Shown piece after piece: positions 25,774 to 33,967 of a stretch of 64,000 nt of DNA. Position 1 is the stretch's first letter, and every line of letters starts with the position of its first letter. The translations under genes were made by a program, and so were the position numbers. The notes under the pieces are model-generated. The model did no database searches. It worked only from the letters and a program-made list of their open reading frames with translations, and was not told where the DNA came from. The stretch comes from Alteromonas sp. ASW11-130 (lineage in GTDB: Bacteria; Pseudomonadota; Gammaproteobacteria; Enterobacterales; Alteromonadaceae), in the NCBI RefSeq assembly GCF_026183735.1, contig NZ_JAPFRE010000041.1:28297-92296 (forward strand). Reading direction: 5' to 3'.

Positions 25774-25806
25774 CGAAGTCGTCTGCATAAGATGACTTCG
25801 TTTTTT
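25774..25806 (+). terminator. hairpin terminator/attenuator between operon genes 1 and 2
   Basis: The stem CGAAGTC / GACTTCG is extended by TCT/AGA across a G-T pair and followed by TTTTTT. It lies 30 bases after the DUF4856 stop and before the imelysin ribosome site. It should reduce read-through, giving more of the first gene product than of the rest. Its position also argues against a start codon at 25792 for the next gene. Confidence 0.75.
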
Positions 25807-25824
25807 GCGTTTTTGGAGAAGTAT

Positions 25825-27039
25825 ATGCGTCAACGATTAACGTTGAATCTAGCCACCATAGGTATCACTCTAGCCTTAACTGCGTGTGGTGAAAGTACAA
25901 GCAGTGAAACGGGCGCTCAATACGGCAATCCTTCAACGGCTCCCGTAGACAATAATTTTAACGAATCAGCATTAATCGTCTCAGTTGTCGATAATGTGCT
26001 GATACCTACTTATCAGTCTTTTGCTATAAAAGCAGATTCGTTACATCAGTCTGTCGATACTTATTGTAAGACACTCCGATCTTCCACTGACACACAGACC
26101 GCTCAAGTAGAGGTACAGGAAAGTTGGAAAGAGGCTATGAATCAATGGCAGTTAGCAGAAGTTATGCAGATTGGTCCTTTGGCTGAAAATGATTTCGCAC
26201 TTCGCAATCGAATCTATTCGTGGCCTAACGTAAGTACGTGTGCCATTGACCAGGAAGTCGTTAAATCACAGGCTGATAATTATGACATCAGCACGCGCAC
26301 GGCAAGTCGGCGCGGTTTGTACGCGTTGGAATATACGTTATTTAACCCTGACTTCAATCACACGTGCACCGTGGCCGGAACGGAACCTGATAATTGGGAT
26401 AAATTGTCGGACCAACAGCGCCGCCAGGCACGGTGTGATTATGCCGAAATCGTTGCTTCTGATTTAGTTAACAATGCCAACACCCTCGTAACCGAATGGA
26501 CGGGTGAGGCAGGCTACGGCGACGTATTGAAAGCAGCTGGTGAACCCGATAGTCGCTTTACCACTTCGTTAGCTGCGGTAAACGATATTTCAGATGCCAT
26601 GTTCTATGTTAAAGAAGTCACTAAAGACGCCAAGATTGCCACCCCCGTAGGCATTTTCGCCAATGATTGTGGCACTTCCCCCTGTCCAGAAAACGCAGAA
26701 TCGGCCTATGCCAATTATTCTTTAGAAAACATCATAGCTAATTTAAAGGCGCTCAAAACGCTTTTTCTAGGAGGCGAAGAATCACACACAGGGTTTGATG
26801 ATTTTTTAACGGACGTAGGTGATACCGATACGGCCACACGTTTACGTGCCGATATTGATGCTGCTATTGAATACGCCGAAAGCATAAATGGTTCGTTCGC
26901 GTCTACGCTTCAAAACAATCCCGAACAGATTGAAAATTTACACGACGACGTTAAAAAAGTTACCGACACGATGAAAACGGATTTCATTGAAAGTCTGGCG
27001 TTAGAACTTCCAGCCACTTCTGCCGGCGATAATGATTAA
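25825..27039 (+). CDS. imelysin-like (M75) iron-regulated lipoprotein
   Basis: This lipoprotein of about 404 residues starts at the ATG at 25825, preceded by GGAGAA at 25815-25820. It has a signal peptide with lipobox LTAC (Cys about residue 21). The body is the all-helical imelysin fold (IrpA/ICMP/EfeO-like) with paired halves. The family GxHxxE motif appears here as RRGLYALEYTLF: Gly-Leu-Tyr-Ala-Leu-Glu, so His is replaced by Tyr. A second family stretch is GGEESHTGFDDFL. Imelysins take part in iron uptake, and peptidase activity is doubtful. It lies 12 bases before the TonB receptor gene, suggesting a joint role in iron binding or delivery at the outer membrane. Confidence 0.82.
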   Translation: MRQRLTLNLATIGITLALTACGESTSSETGAQYGNPSTAPVDNNFNESALIVSVVDNVLIPTYQSFAIKADSLHQSVDTYCKTLRSSTDTQTAQVEVQESWKEAMNQWQLAEVMQIGPLAENDFALRNRIYSWPNVSTCAIDQEVVKSQADNYDISTRTASRRGLYALEYTLFNPDFNHTCTVAGTEPDNWDKLSDQQRRQARCDYAEIVASDLVNNANTLVTEWTGEAGYGDVLKAAGEPDSRFTTSLAAVNDISDAMFYVKEVTKDAKIATPVGIFANDCGTSPCPENAESAYANYSLENIIANLKALKTLFLGGEESHTGFDDFLTDVGDTDTATRLRADIDAAIEYAESINGSFASTLQNNPEQIENLHDDVKKVTDTMKTDFIESLALELPATSAGDND

Positions 27040-27051
27040 GTAAAAAGTATT

Positions 27052-29256
27052 ATGAATAAACAAACACTCTCACTACTTACGGCTGCTTTAGTCTTTAACA
27101 TTAACTGTGCAAATGCTGATGACGCCTCTTCAATTGAACACATCAGCATAATTGGTAATCAACAACAGCTTGATACCGCCGCCGGCTCAGTCACGTTGAT
27201 CGACGAAGCTGAACTGGAAAAGTTAGAATACGACGACATTGGCCGGGTCCTTGCTACTGTTCCCGGCGTGAATATTCGTCAGGAAGATGGCTATGGTCTG
27301 CGACCTAATATAGGTTTTCGTGGCGTAACGCCGGAAAGAAGTAAAAAAATTAATATCATGGAAGATGGTGTGCTCATCGGCCCCGCTCCCTACTCTGCGC
27401 CTGCTGCCTACTACTTTCCGATGTTAAGCAGAATGACCGCTATAGAAGTAACAAAGGGTCCATCCATGATTAAGTATGGTCCCAATACCGTTGCTGGCGC
27501 GTTAAATCTGATTACTCGCCAAGTGCCCACCGAACAAGCATTGGGATTAGATGTCGCGGCAGGTACCGACGGTTACTATAAAGGTCACGTGTATTATGGA
27601 AATGCGTCTGACAGATTAGGGTTTCTTGTTGAGGGCCTGACAGTGGCCAGCGATGGCTTTAAGGAGCTTGAGAATGGTGCCGATACTGGTTTTGACAAGC
27701 AAGACTATATGGCTAAAGTTCGCTATGACCTTAGTTCCGAGAAGTTTGATCAGTTTTTAGAAGTTAAGGCCGGTTTAGGTGAGGAGCAAAGTGACGAAAC
27801 CTATGTAGGCTTGACTGACGAAGATTTTAGGTCAAATCCGTATCAGCGATACGCGGGTAGTCAGCTTGATAACATGGACTGGCAACATGACCAGCTTCAA
27901 CTAACGCATTATATTGCGGGTAGCACCTTTGATCTCACTACACGGGTGTATCGCAATAACTTTGAACGGACATGGTACAAATTAAATGGATTCGCCAGCT
28001 CTTTAGGCGGTCAAATTCCTACTTTACTCGAATTGCTTACCCATCCAGAGGACGAACAACATCAGCGATATTACGAGGTATTGCGTGGTACCGCGGACAG
28101 TACCGTGCGCGAAAAGTTGGTGTTAGGTAACAATGACCGCGAATTTTTTTCTCAAGGGGTAGCGTTAGACGGCAAAGTGGATGTGGAGCTCTTCGGCTTT
28201 AACCATCAGTTGAGTGCCGGAATTCGTTGGCACGAAGATGAAATTCAGCGTAATCACACCGAAAACACTTACCTGATGCAAAGCGGTATGCTCGTCCAGA
28301 CTGATGAAAACACGGTAGCCACCACGACGAACACGGAACGAACCGAAGCCACGTCTTTGTACATTTCTGATACCATTACTTTTGACAAGTTAACCCTGGG
28401 TGCCGGAGTCAGGGGCGAGCTAATTAAAGGCTTTTATCAGAACCGGACCCCTGGTTTTGAACAAGACTTCCAAGATAAAACCACCCGCATCTGGCTGCCA
28501 GGTATAAATGCCTACTATGCAGTCGATAATAACAATGGTGTATTCGGTGGTGTGCATCAAGGCTTTGTTCCAACCAGTCCTATTCAAGCCGCATCGGTAG
28601 AAGTAGAAAAAAGCGTTAATTACGAATTGGGTTGGCGTTATGTTGAGCGCTGGCAGCGTATGGAGCTGGTTGGCTTTTTTAATGATTATTCTAACCTGAT
28701 TGAGTCATGTTCACAGTCCGCTGGTTGTGATACAGATTTAACGTTTGTTGCCGGACATGTGGACGTATATGGGCTGGAAGGCAGTTATCAACACAATCTA
28801 TTTTTAGATAACGGTTGGCAAATTCCACTATCCGTCACCTATACGCATACTCAATCAGAATTCAAAGACTCGTTTTATTCTGGGTTTGAACAATGGGGCT
28901 ATGTAGAAGCGGGTAACGCCGTTCCCTACTTAGCTGACAATATGCTGTCTGTTTCTGCGGGAGTAAAAGCCAGCCTTTTCGATATTACCTTAATTGTCAG
29001 TTACGCAGATAGCATGCCCGAGTCTGCGCAGACCATGCTCACAGGTAATAGTGGCGACAGTGCACTAGCAGGAAAAGAAACTGACGCCTTACTTAACATG
29101 GACGTGAGTGCTGGATATAATTTAAGCGACAATAGTCGTATCTACCTAAAGGTAGACAATCTGTTGGATGAGCAGGACATTGTCAGCCGTAGACCTTATG
29201 GCGCACGTCCCAGCAAAGCTAGACAGTTCCAGCTAGGCTACAAATATAATTTTTAG
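27052..29256 (+). CDS. TonB-dependent receptor, FecA-like, iron-type
   Basis: This 734-residue receptor has a signal peptide ending about residue 22 (CANA) and a TonB box near SIEHISIIG. The plug domain has VLATVPGVNIRQEDGYGLRPNIGFRG and EVTKGPSMIKYGPNTVAGALNLITR. The barrel ends in FQLGYKYNF with terminal Phe. Sequence and size resemble FecA-type ferric citrate/hydroxamate receptors, but there is no N-terminal signalling domain, so it is not a transcription-signalling receptor. The operon has a Fur-box-like site upstream and imelysin and DUF4856 partners, so the cargo is probably iron or an iron complex. It starts 12 bases after the imelysin stop. Confidence 0.9.
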   Translation: MNKQTLSLLTAALVFNINCANADDASSIEHISIIGNQQQLDTAAGSVTLIDEAELEKLEYDDIGRVLATVPGVNIRQEDGYGLRPNIGFRGVTPERSKKINIMEDGVLIGPAPYSAPAAYYFPMLSRMTAIEVTKGPSMIKYGPNTVAGALNLITRQVPTEQALGLDVAAGTDGYYKGHVYYGNASDRLGFLVEGLTVASDGFKELENGADTGFDKQDYMAKVRYDLSSEKFDQFLEVKAGLGEEQSDETYVGLTDEDFRSNPYQRYAGSQLDNMDWQHDQLQLTHYIAGSTFDLTTRVYRNNFERTWYKLNGFASSLGGQIPTLLELLTHPEDEQHQRYYEVLRGTADSTVREKLVLGNNDREFFSQGVALDGKVDVELFGFNHQLSAGIRWHEDEIQRNHTENTYLMQSGMLVQTDENTVATTTNTERTEATSLYISDTITFDKLTLGAGVRGELIKGFYQNRTPGFEQDFQDKTTRIWLPGINAYYAVDNNNGVFGGVHQGFVPTSPIQAASVEVEKSVNYELGWRYVERWQRMELVGFFNDYSNLIESCSQSAGCDTDLTFVAGHVDVYGLEGSYQHNLFLDNGWQIPLSVTYTHTQSEFKDSFYSGFEQWGYVEAGNAVPYLADNMLSVSAGVKASLFDITLIVSYADSMPESAQTMLTGNSGDSALAGKETDALLNMDVSAGYNLSDNSRIYLKVDNLLDEQDIVSRRPYGARPSKARQFQLGYKYNF

Positions 29257-29268
29257 GTGTAAAAAAAA

Positions 29269-30261
29269 ATGGACCTGCTATTGAATGAGTTACGACAATT
29301 AGCAAATTCGCTTTTTGACGCGAATAGCAGGCTATTTATCGGCTACCTTATCGGGGCTATCGTGTGCGCCGCGCTCGTCTTTATGGCGCAAAGCGACAAA
29401 AGGGGTTTAATCGCCCTCTCACAATTTTTGTTTCCGCGTAAACTATGGTGGCATCGTTCGGCCCGGCTCGATTACCAATTATTTGTGGTGAACCGCTTAA
29501 TACGCGCATTGCTATGGGCCCCCATTGTGTTAACGATGGTCCCCATAGCACTTGGTGCTTCTGATTTACTGGAAGCTACATTCGGGCATATTCAGCCAAT
29601 AACCACCCATCCCACGTTAGTATTGGCTAGCTTTACCCTGATTTTGTTTGTATTTGATGACTTCACTCGATTTTTACTCCACTACTTAATGCATAAGGTG
29701 CCTTTTTTATGGCATTACCATAAAGTGCATCATTCAGCGCAGGTTCTTACACCGATGACAATATATCGCTCGCACCCGTTGGAAAGCTTTTTATATGCAT
29801 CTCGGATGGCTATCGCTCAAGGGTTGGCAGTGGGATTAAGTTATTTCTTGTTTGGTCCCGCCCTTTCAATGATAGACATTTTCGGTGCGAACTTATTCGT
29901 TTTTATTTTTAATGTATTTGGTTCAAACCTTCGCCACTCACACGTAAAGTGGCATTGGGGAAATCGTATTGAGAAATGGTTCATAAGCCCTGTTCAACAT
30001 CAGATTCACCACAGCGCCCACAAACAGCATTTCGACAAAAATTTCGGCACCACACTCGCAATATGGGACAGATTATTTGGCACATTAGTCGTTTCGAAGA
30101 AAGGCCAAAAGCTAACATTTGGGCTGGGCAAAGGACAACAACCACATCGCAACCTTACCGATGCCTATCTACGTCCTATTACCGATCACTGGACCTCTGC
30201 AAAAAAATTCTCCCCTCCTAACGCTCCCGGGTCAAAACAGTCAGCATCTTCCGCCCAATAA
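29269..30261 (+). CDS. fatty acid hydroxylase/sterol desaturase-family membrane protein
   Basis: This 330-residue membrane protein has three to four N-terminal membrane segments and the histidine clusters that hold a di-iron centre: HYLMH, HYHKVHH, SHPLE with surrounding His, and HQIHH. These define the FA_hydroxylase superfamily (PF04116), whose members hydroxylate or desaturate lipids. It starts 12 bases after the TonB receptor gene and is last in the iron operon. The A-run before the start gives no strong ribosome site, so it may be translationally coupled. Its place in an iron-uptake operon is unusual: the product is iron-dependent, or it may alter the lipid environment or make an iron-binding lipid. 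The substrate is unknown. Confidence 0.85.
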   Translation: MDLLLNELRQLANSLFDANSRLFIGYLIGAIVCAALVFMAQSDKRGLIALSQFLFPRKLWWHRSARLDYQLFVVNRLIRALLWAPIVLTMVPIALGASDLLEATFGHIQPITTHPTLVLASFTLILFVFDDFTRFLLHYLMHKVPFLWHYHKVHHSAQVLTPMTIYRSHPLESFLYASRMAIAQGLAVGLSYFLFGPALSMIDIFGANLFVFIFNVFGSNLRHSHVKWHWGNRIEKWFISPVQHQIHHSAHKQHFDKNFGTTLAIWDRLFGTLVVSKKGQKLTFGLGKGQQPHRNLTDAYLRPITDHWTSAKKFSPPNAPGSKQSASSAQ

Positions 30262-31264
30262 AAACTAAGAAAAATAGGGGCCTTCCTATGTCTCCCCTCA
30301 TAAGGTTCGTCAAAACTATGGCCGACCGTTGGTGACAGTTTAGCGTTGGGAAAGGATGTAAAGGCAGCGAATGATCTACGACAAAATTTTAAAAGAGCTG
30401 ATAATGTACGCAGTACTGCTTGTTTCGAGCGTATATGTGCGGCGCTTAAGGATATTATCGACCCAGACTACTCCTCCATCACCACGCATAATTCCGAACA
30501 ATACACTAAGCATAATAGCCTATGGCAACATTGCCGAATCTTTCACTTACTGCATTAAGGATACTCTCTGTTTTGGGGTGCTCGTCAGTGATACGTGGCT
30601 CCCTTTTAAAAGTGCGCGACGCCTGACCCCGAAATACTTAACGCTTAACGCCATCATATTGATAGGTATATCGGTGCACCTTGAGGCCTCGGTGTGAACA
30701 TTAGGCACTCCATGGGGTCGTTACATTAATAGGTCGACGACCCCAAAATTGATATATCTGTCAGACGAGAGTGGGAAACTTTTCTGTTGACCAATGACAC
30801 TAACGGTGCAGGTATTTCATAAAACGCGCCTTCTCGTATTTTTGAACCCTCTCTCACTACGGATAGCGACGGTAAAGTAACTGGACGTGGCATAGCGGGC
30901 ATATATAACTTTATAACCAGAAAGATAAGGGCCCTCATTCAATTCGTTACTAACCATAAAACAAGGACAACATTACTCGTGTGCTTTTTTGGCATAGAGA
31001 TTACTTTCTCTCAAGTTAGAAAGTATTTGCAGGGTTACTGTGTAAAGCCTGCAACATTTTTTCTCTGGCAGTTTACTTACCATTCAACAGCAGTTAGCTC
31101 CTTCTTCTGAAAATGAATAGTTATCATCCAGAAACATTAAATATAGGAGGTTAAACATTAAAAGCTGATCATGTTTTAGGCACACTACGCCCTCTGGTAC
31201 GCGTCTTGAAATAGTTTATGTGTCGAAAATTGTAAAATACATAAGTAACAAAAGGAGAGACGTT
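30262..31264. other. 1-kb gene-free region with an inverted repeat
   Basis: Short open frames on both strands have no recognisable family and poor ribosome sites, so I call none. There is a perfect 9-bp inverted repeat (TGGGGTCGT / ACGACCCCA, 30713-30721 and 30737-30745) with a 15-base loop. A strong ribosome site, AAAGGAGAG, begins at 31251, before the next gene. Confidence 0.5.
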
Positions 31265-31849
31265 ATGAAGAAGACACTAACTGCAATCGCCGGTCTCGCG
31301 GCACTGTCATCTTTTACTACTTTTGCCCAAGTGCACAATGACAACGGCCTTGCTTATAACGAAGGCGTGTATGTTGGCGCTAACTACGGCTGGCTTCGTG
31401 TTGAAAGTGATGATGAATTCGATGACGACAAAGATGTCTGGCAAGGTGTTGTGGGTTATCGCTTCAACGAATATGTAGCACTGGAAGGTGGCTATATTAA
31501 TTTTGGCGATTACGGTAACGGTGTAGCCGAAGCATCAACAGACGGGTTCACTACTGCTATTAAAGGTAGCTACCCGATAACAGATAAGTTTTCAGTTTAT
31601 GGAAAACTCGGTCAACTGTGGTGGGAAACAGACTATCGTCTTGGTAATTTAAACGGTAAGTACGATGACGAGTCGCTTTTTGTCGGTGGTGGCGTTGCCT
31701 ATGCAATCAATCCTCAGTTTTCAATTACTGCGGAATACACGGTTTATGATGCCGATTTAGATGCTGAAGATGCAGTGGAAGACATAGATGATACCAATTT
31801 TGACACTGACCTGAAGCAAGCCAGCATTGGTGTCGAATACCGATTCTAA
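31265..31849 (+). CDS. small outer-membrane beta-barrel protein
   Basis: This protein is about 194 residues, starting at the ATG at 31265 behind AAAGGAGAG. It has a signal peptide (MKKTLTAIAGLAALSSFTTFA, cut near FAQ). The rest alternates aromatic and polar residues as an eight-stranded barrel does (VGANYGWLRVE, VWQGVVGYRFNEYVALEGGYINFGDY, LFVGGGVAYAINPQFSITAEYTVY) and ends in EYRF with a terminal Phe. This fits the OmpA N-terminal/OprF-like Porin family without the peptidoglycan-binding domain. It is acidic, with Asp/Glu-rich loops. A GC-rich hairpin follows. The role is probably structural or small-solute. Confidence 0.82.
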   Translation: MKKTLTAIAGLAALSSFTTFAQVHNDNGLAYNEGVYVGANYGWLRVESDDEFDDDKDVWQGVVGYRFNEYVALEGGYINFGDYGNGVAEASTDGFTTAIKGSYPITDKFSVYGKLGQLWWETDYRLGNLNGKYDDESLFVGGGVAYAINPQFSITAEYTVYDADLDAEDAVEDIDDTNFDTDLKQASIGVEYRF

Positions 31850-31859
31850 TGCAGATAAT

Positions 31860-31890
31860 CGCCCCTACCCAGTCACCGTAGGGGCGTTAA
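31860..31890 (+). terminator. GC-rich hairpin after the barrel gene
   Basis: A perfect 9-bp stem (CGCCCCTAC / GTAGGGGCG) has a 9-base loop, 11 bases after the stop codon. Only TT follows directly, so it is a weak intrinsic terminator or an mRNA-protecting 3' end. Confidence 0.6.
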
Positions 31891-32066
31891 ACGCCTTTGC
31901 GGTATTTCTTCTGATACCTAAGTATCATTTTGCACTAACCTTTCCCCCCACCCTGTTCGTACTGGGCTGAAATACTCAGTCGTAGTCGCCTTAATATGAA
32001 ACTTTGTACGTCTATACCCCATTTTAACTGCCACATGAATTTATCTTTTTCAAAGGATTAGTAAAC

Positions 32067-33230
32067 ATGGAACAAGTTCTCCCTTTTGGGGTGGCCGTTG
32101 CCATCGCATCTAATTTGATGGTGTGTTTATATTTTTTGATGCTCAACCGCTACCATCAAGAAAGCAAAGCATATCTTTTTTGGGCCTGCTCCTGTGGGTT
32201 ATTTTCCCTAGGAGCATGCAGCCTCATAGCCGCTTTTCATTTGCAAGCTACTGCAATCCTGGTGCCTTTGGCCAGTGTGGTGTTACTTACCGCATGTTAT
32301 TGCTTATTTATTGGTTTGAATAGTTTTGAGCTAACGAGCTCTTCTACGAAACAGGGAAAAAAAATAAATAAGTTTTATGTATTAGGGCTTGCTGCAATCG
32401 GCGCTTCATCCTTTTTTCCTCAAACTTTAAATGGCGTGACGTGCCTATTGATGGCGGCAATTCTGCTACTCACTGAAGGATGCTTTTGCAGAAGACGGAC
32501 TCATGCTTTTGTTGGATACTCAGCGTTACGGGTTATTTTACTGGGGCATGCGGCGGTGATGTTAGTGCAAGGTTTTATACTTCTTAATCAACCTGCGACG
32601 ATGAATGTCCAGTTATCAAGCCCTTGGATACAAGTTATGTTAACCACTCATTTGTTACTCACTATGGCTACAGCTTTGATTCTCCCCATGCTGGAGTTAA
32701 CTCGAAAACAAATACATTGGGAACGTCTTGCCAATACCGATGAGCTTACTGGCGTGTTAAACCGAAGAGCTTTTCTCAAGCAGGTGAATTTATCAGTTAA
32801 CTCAACATTTAAAACGTGTTTGTTGATGATTGATATAGACCACTTTAAGCGGATTAACGATAACTATGGCCATCAAGCAGGCGACGAAGTGTTAAAAAAG
32901 GTCGCGCGTAGCTTACATACCCACGTGCGCAATCAAGATGTGGTAGGTCGGTTAGGTGGAGAAGAGTTTGCGATACTTTTACCGGAGATTAACTATGATG
33001 AAGCGAAAAGTATAGCCGACAGAATATTAGTTGGGGTGGCCAACCAGATAATAGAGATAGACAGCCACCAACTGAATATTACGGTGAGTATCGGGGTGGC
33101 GTTTTCTCACCAGGGAGAAAAAGACTGGGACAGGTTGTACAGCTGTGCTGATAGTGCACTTTTCCAGGCAAAAGAGGGGGGCAGAAATTTGATTGCAGTT
33201 TATGACAAACCTTTATTGTTGACCGTGTGA
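32067..33230 (+). CDS. membrane-bound diguanylate cyclase (GGDEF)
   Basis: This 387-residue protein has about six to seven membrane segments in residues 1-210 as a sensory module. It then has a GGDEF domain: DELTGVLNRRAF (225-236), the metal-binding LLMIDIDHFKRIND, and the active GGEEF at 297-301. RNQD at 288-291 lies five residues before it and forms the product-inhibition I-site (RxxD). All catalytic residues are present, so it should make cyclic di-GMP at the inner membrane. The N-terminal module is not one that I recognise. It is a single gene, ATG at 32067, with AAAGGA nearby, and it converges on the small secreted protein gene. Confidence 0.9.
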   Translation: MEQVLPFGVAVAIASNLMVCLYFLMLNRYHQESKAYLFWACSCGLFSLGACSLIAAFHLQATAILVPLASVVLLTACYCLFIGLNSFELTSSSTKQGKKINKFYVLGLAAIGASSFFPQTLNGVTCLLMAAILLLTEGCFCRRRTHAFVGYSALRVILLGHAAVMLVQGFILLNQPATMNVQLSSPWIQVMLTTHLLLTMATALILPMLELTRKQIHWERLANTDELTGVLNRRAFLKQVNLSVNSTFKTCLLMIDIDHFKRINDNYGHQAGDEVLKKVARSLHTHVRNQDVVGRLGGEEFAILLPEINYDEAKSIADRILVGVANQIIEIDSHQLNITVSIGVAFSHQGEKDWDRLYSCADSALFQAKEGGRNLIAVYDKPLLLTV

Positions 33231-33288
33231 TACCTTACCCCCTGCTACGGCGGGGATAGATTGCCTCTACCCCGTCAATTGAGCTTTA

Positions 33289-33642
33289 CTAATGATGCTG
33301 CCCTGCCCGCTCGTTGCGTCGGACAATCGCTTCGTCTATGGATACCTCGTGCTCAATCCAATAGCGGGCTTCTTGAAAATTGAATCCTTCTTTATGCCAG
33401 TCTTTCGCTTCCGGTAAGGAACTACCAAATTGCTTCCAACGGGTGGCAGTGATGGCATCAAATCCTGCTTCATCCCACTTTTGCGCTTGGTTCAAGGTAA
33501 ACTTTCCTTGTTGCCACGCTTTTATTTCCCGTTCACTAAATTCTGCCCGCTGCCAATCTTTGTTGGCAGTGGCGTTAACATTGCCTATAACTAATGCCGT
33601 AGCGAGTACTGCTGAAGTTGGGAGCCAATATCTTCGCTTCAT
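33289..33642 (-). CDS. small secreted protein made of tryptophan-helix repeats
   Basis: This protein is about 117 residues, starting at the ATG at 33642, preceded by AAGGAG. I prefer this to one 60 bases upstream because it yields a good signal peptide (MKRRYWLPTSAVLATALVIG, cut near NATA). The mature part is five to six short repeats of the form W-x(4-6)-F/G-F-x(4)-A-x-x-W, for example WQQGKFTLNQAQKWDEAGF and WHKEGFNFQEARYW. These suggest a stack of short helices like a solenoid. I recognise no family. The C-terminus is His-rich. Function unknown; the export signal and repeats point to a periplasmic binding or adaptor role. Confidence 0.65.
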   Translation of the reverse strand: MKRRYWLPTSAVLATALVIGNVNATANKDWQRAEFSEREIKAWQQGKFTLNQAQKWDEAGFDAITATRWKQFGSSLPEAKDWHKEGFNFQEARYWIEHEVSIDEAIVRRNERAGQHH

Positions 33643-33967
33643 ACCTTTACTCTCCTTAATATGCGGCCTATGCGCCGAATTAATAGAATTTCTCAATATC
33701 AAAACGTCTATATAGATACGGAATGTACGAAAATGTGATTTCTATTTTAGGAAAAAGTTTTGACAGTGAGAAAAAAATACAAAACATCACCTCTTACTTT
33801 CACTGCGCATAGGAAAACGCCCCCTCCTGCTTTTTCCAATTTTGCTTGAACGGCTTTATTCCCTTGTTGGTTTGTTATGTTTTCAAGCATAGCCCTGAGA
33901 TGGAACAAATCCTGCACGCAGCAAGTGATTATCAGTTATTTCAGCGTGTGGCTAAAAAGGAGGCCGA
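33643..33967. other. intergenic region upstream of the phospholipase D gene
   Basis: This is a divergent promoter region between the tryptophan-repeat gene and the phospholipase D-like gene. I see no repeat, RNA or clear operator. A strong AAGGAGG lies a few bases before the ATG at 33968. Confidence 0.4.

Noticed and set aside
30371..30697. 108-residue plus-strand frame in the gene-free region
   Set aside because: No family, odd composition and overlapping frames in other phases; probably random.
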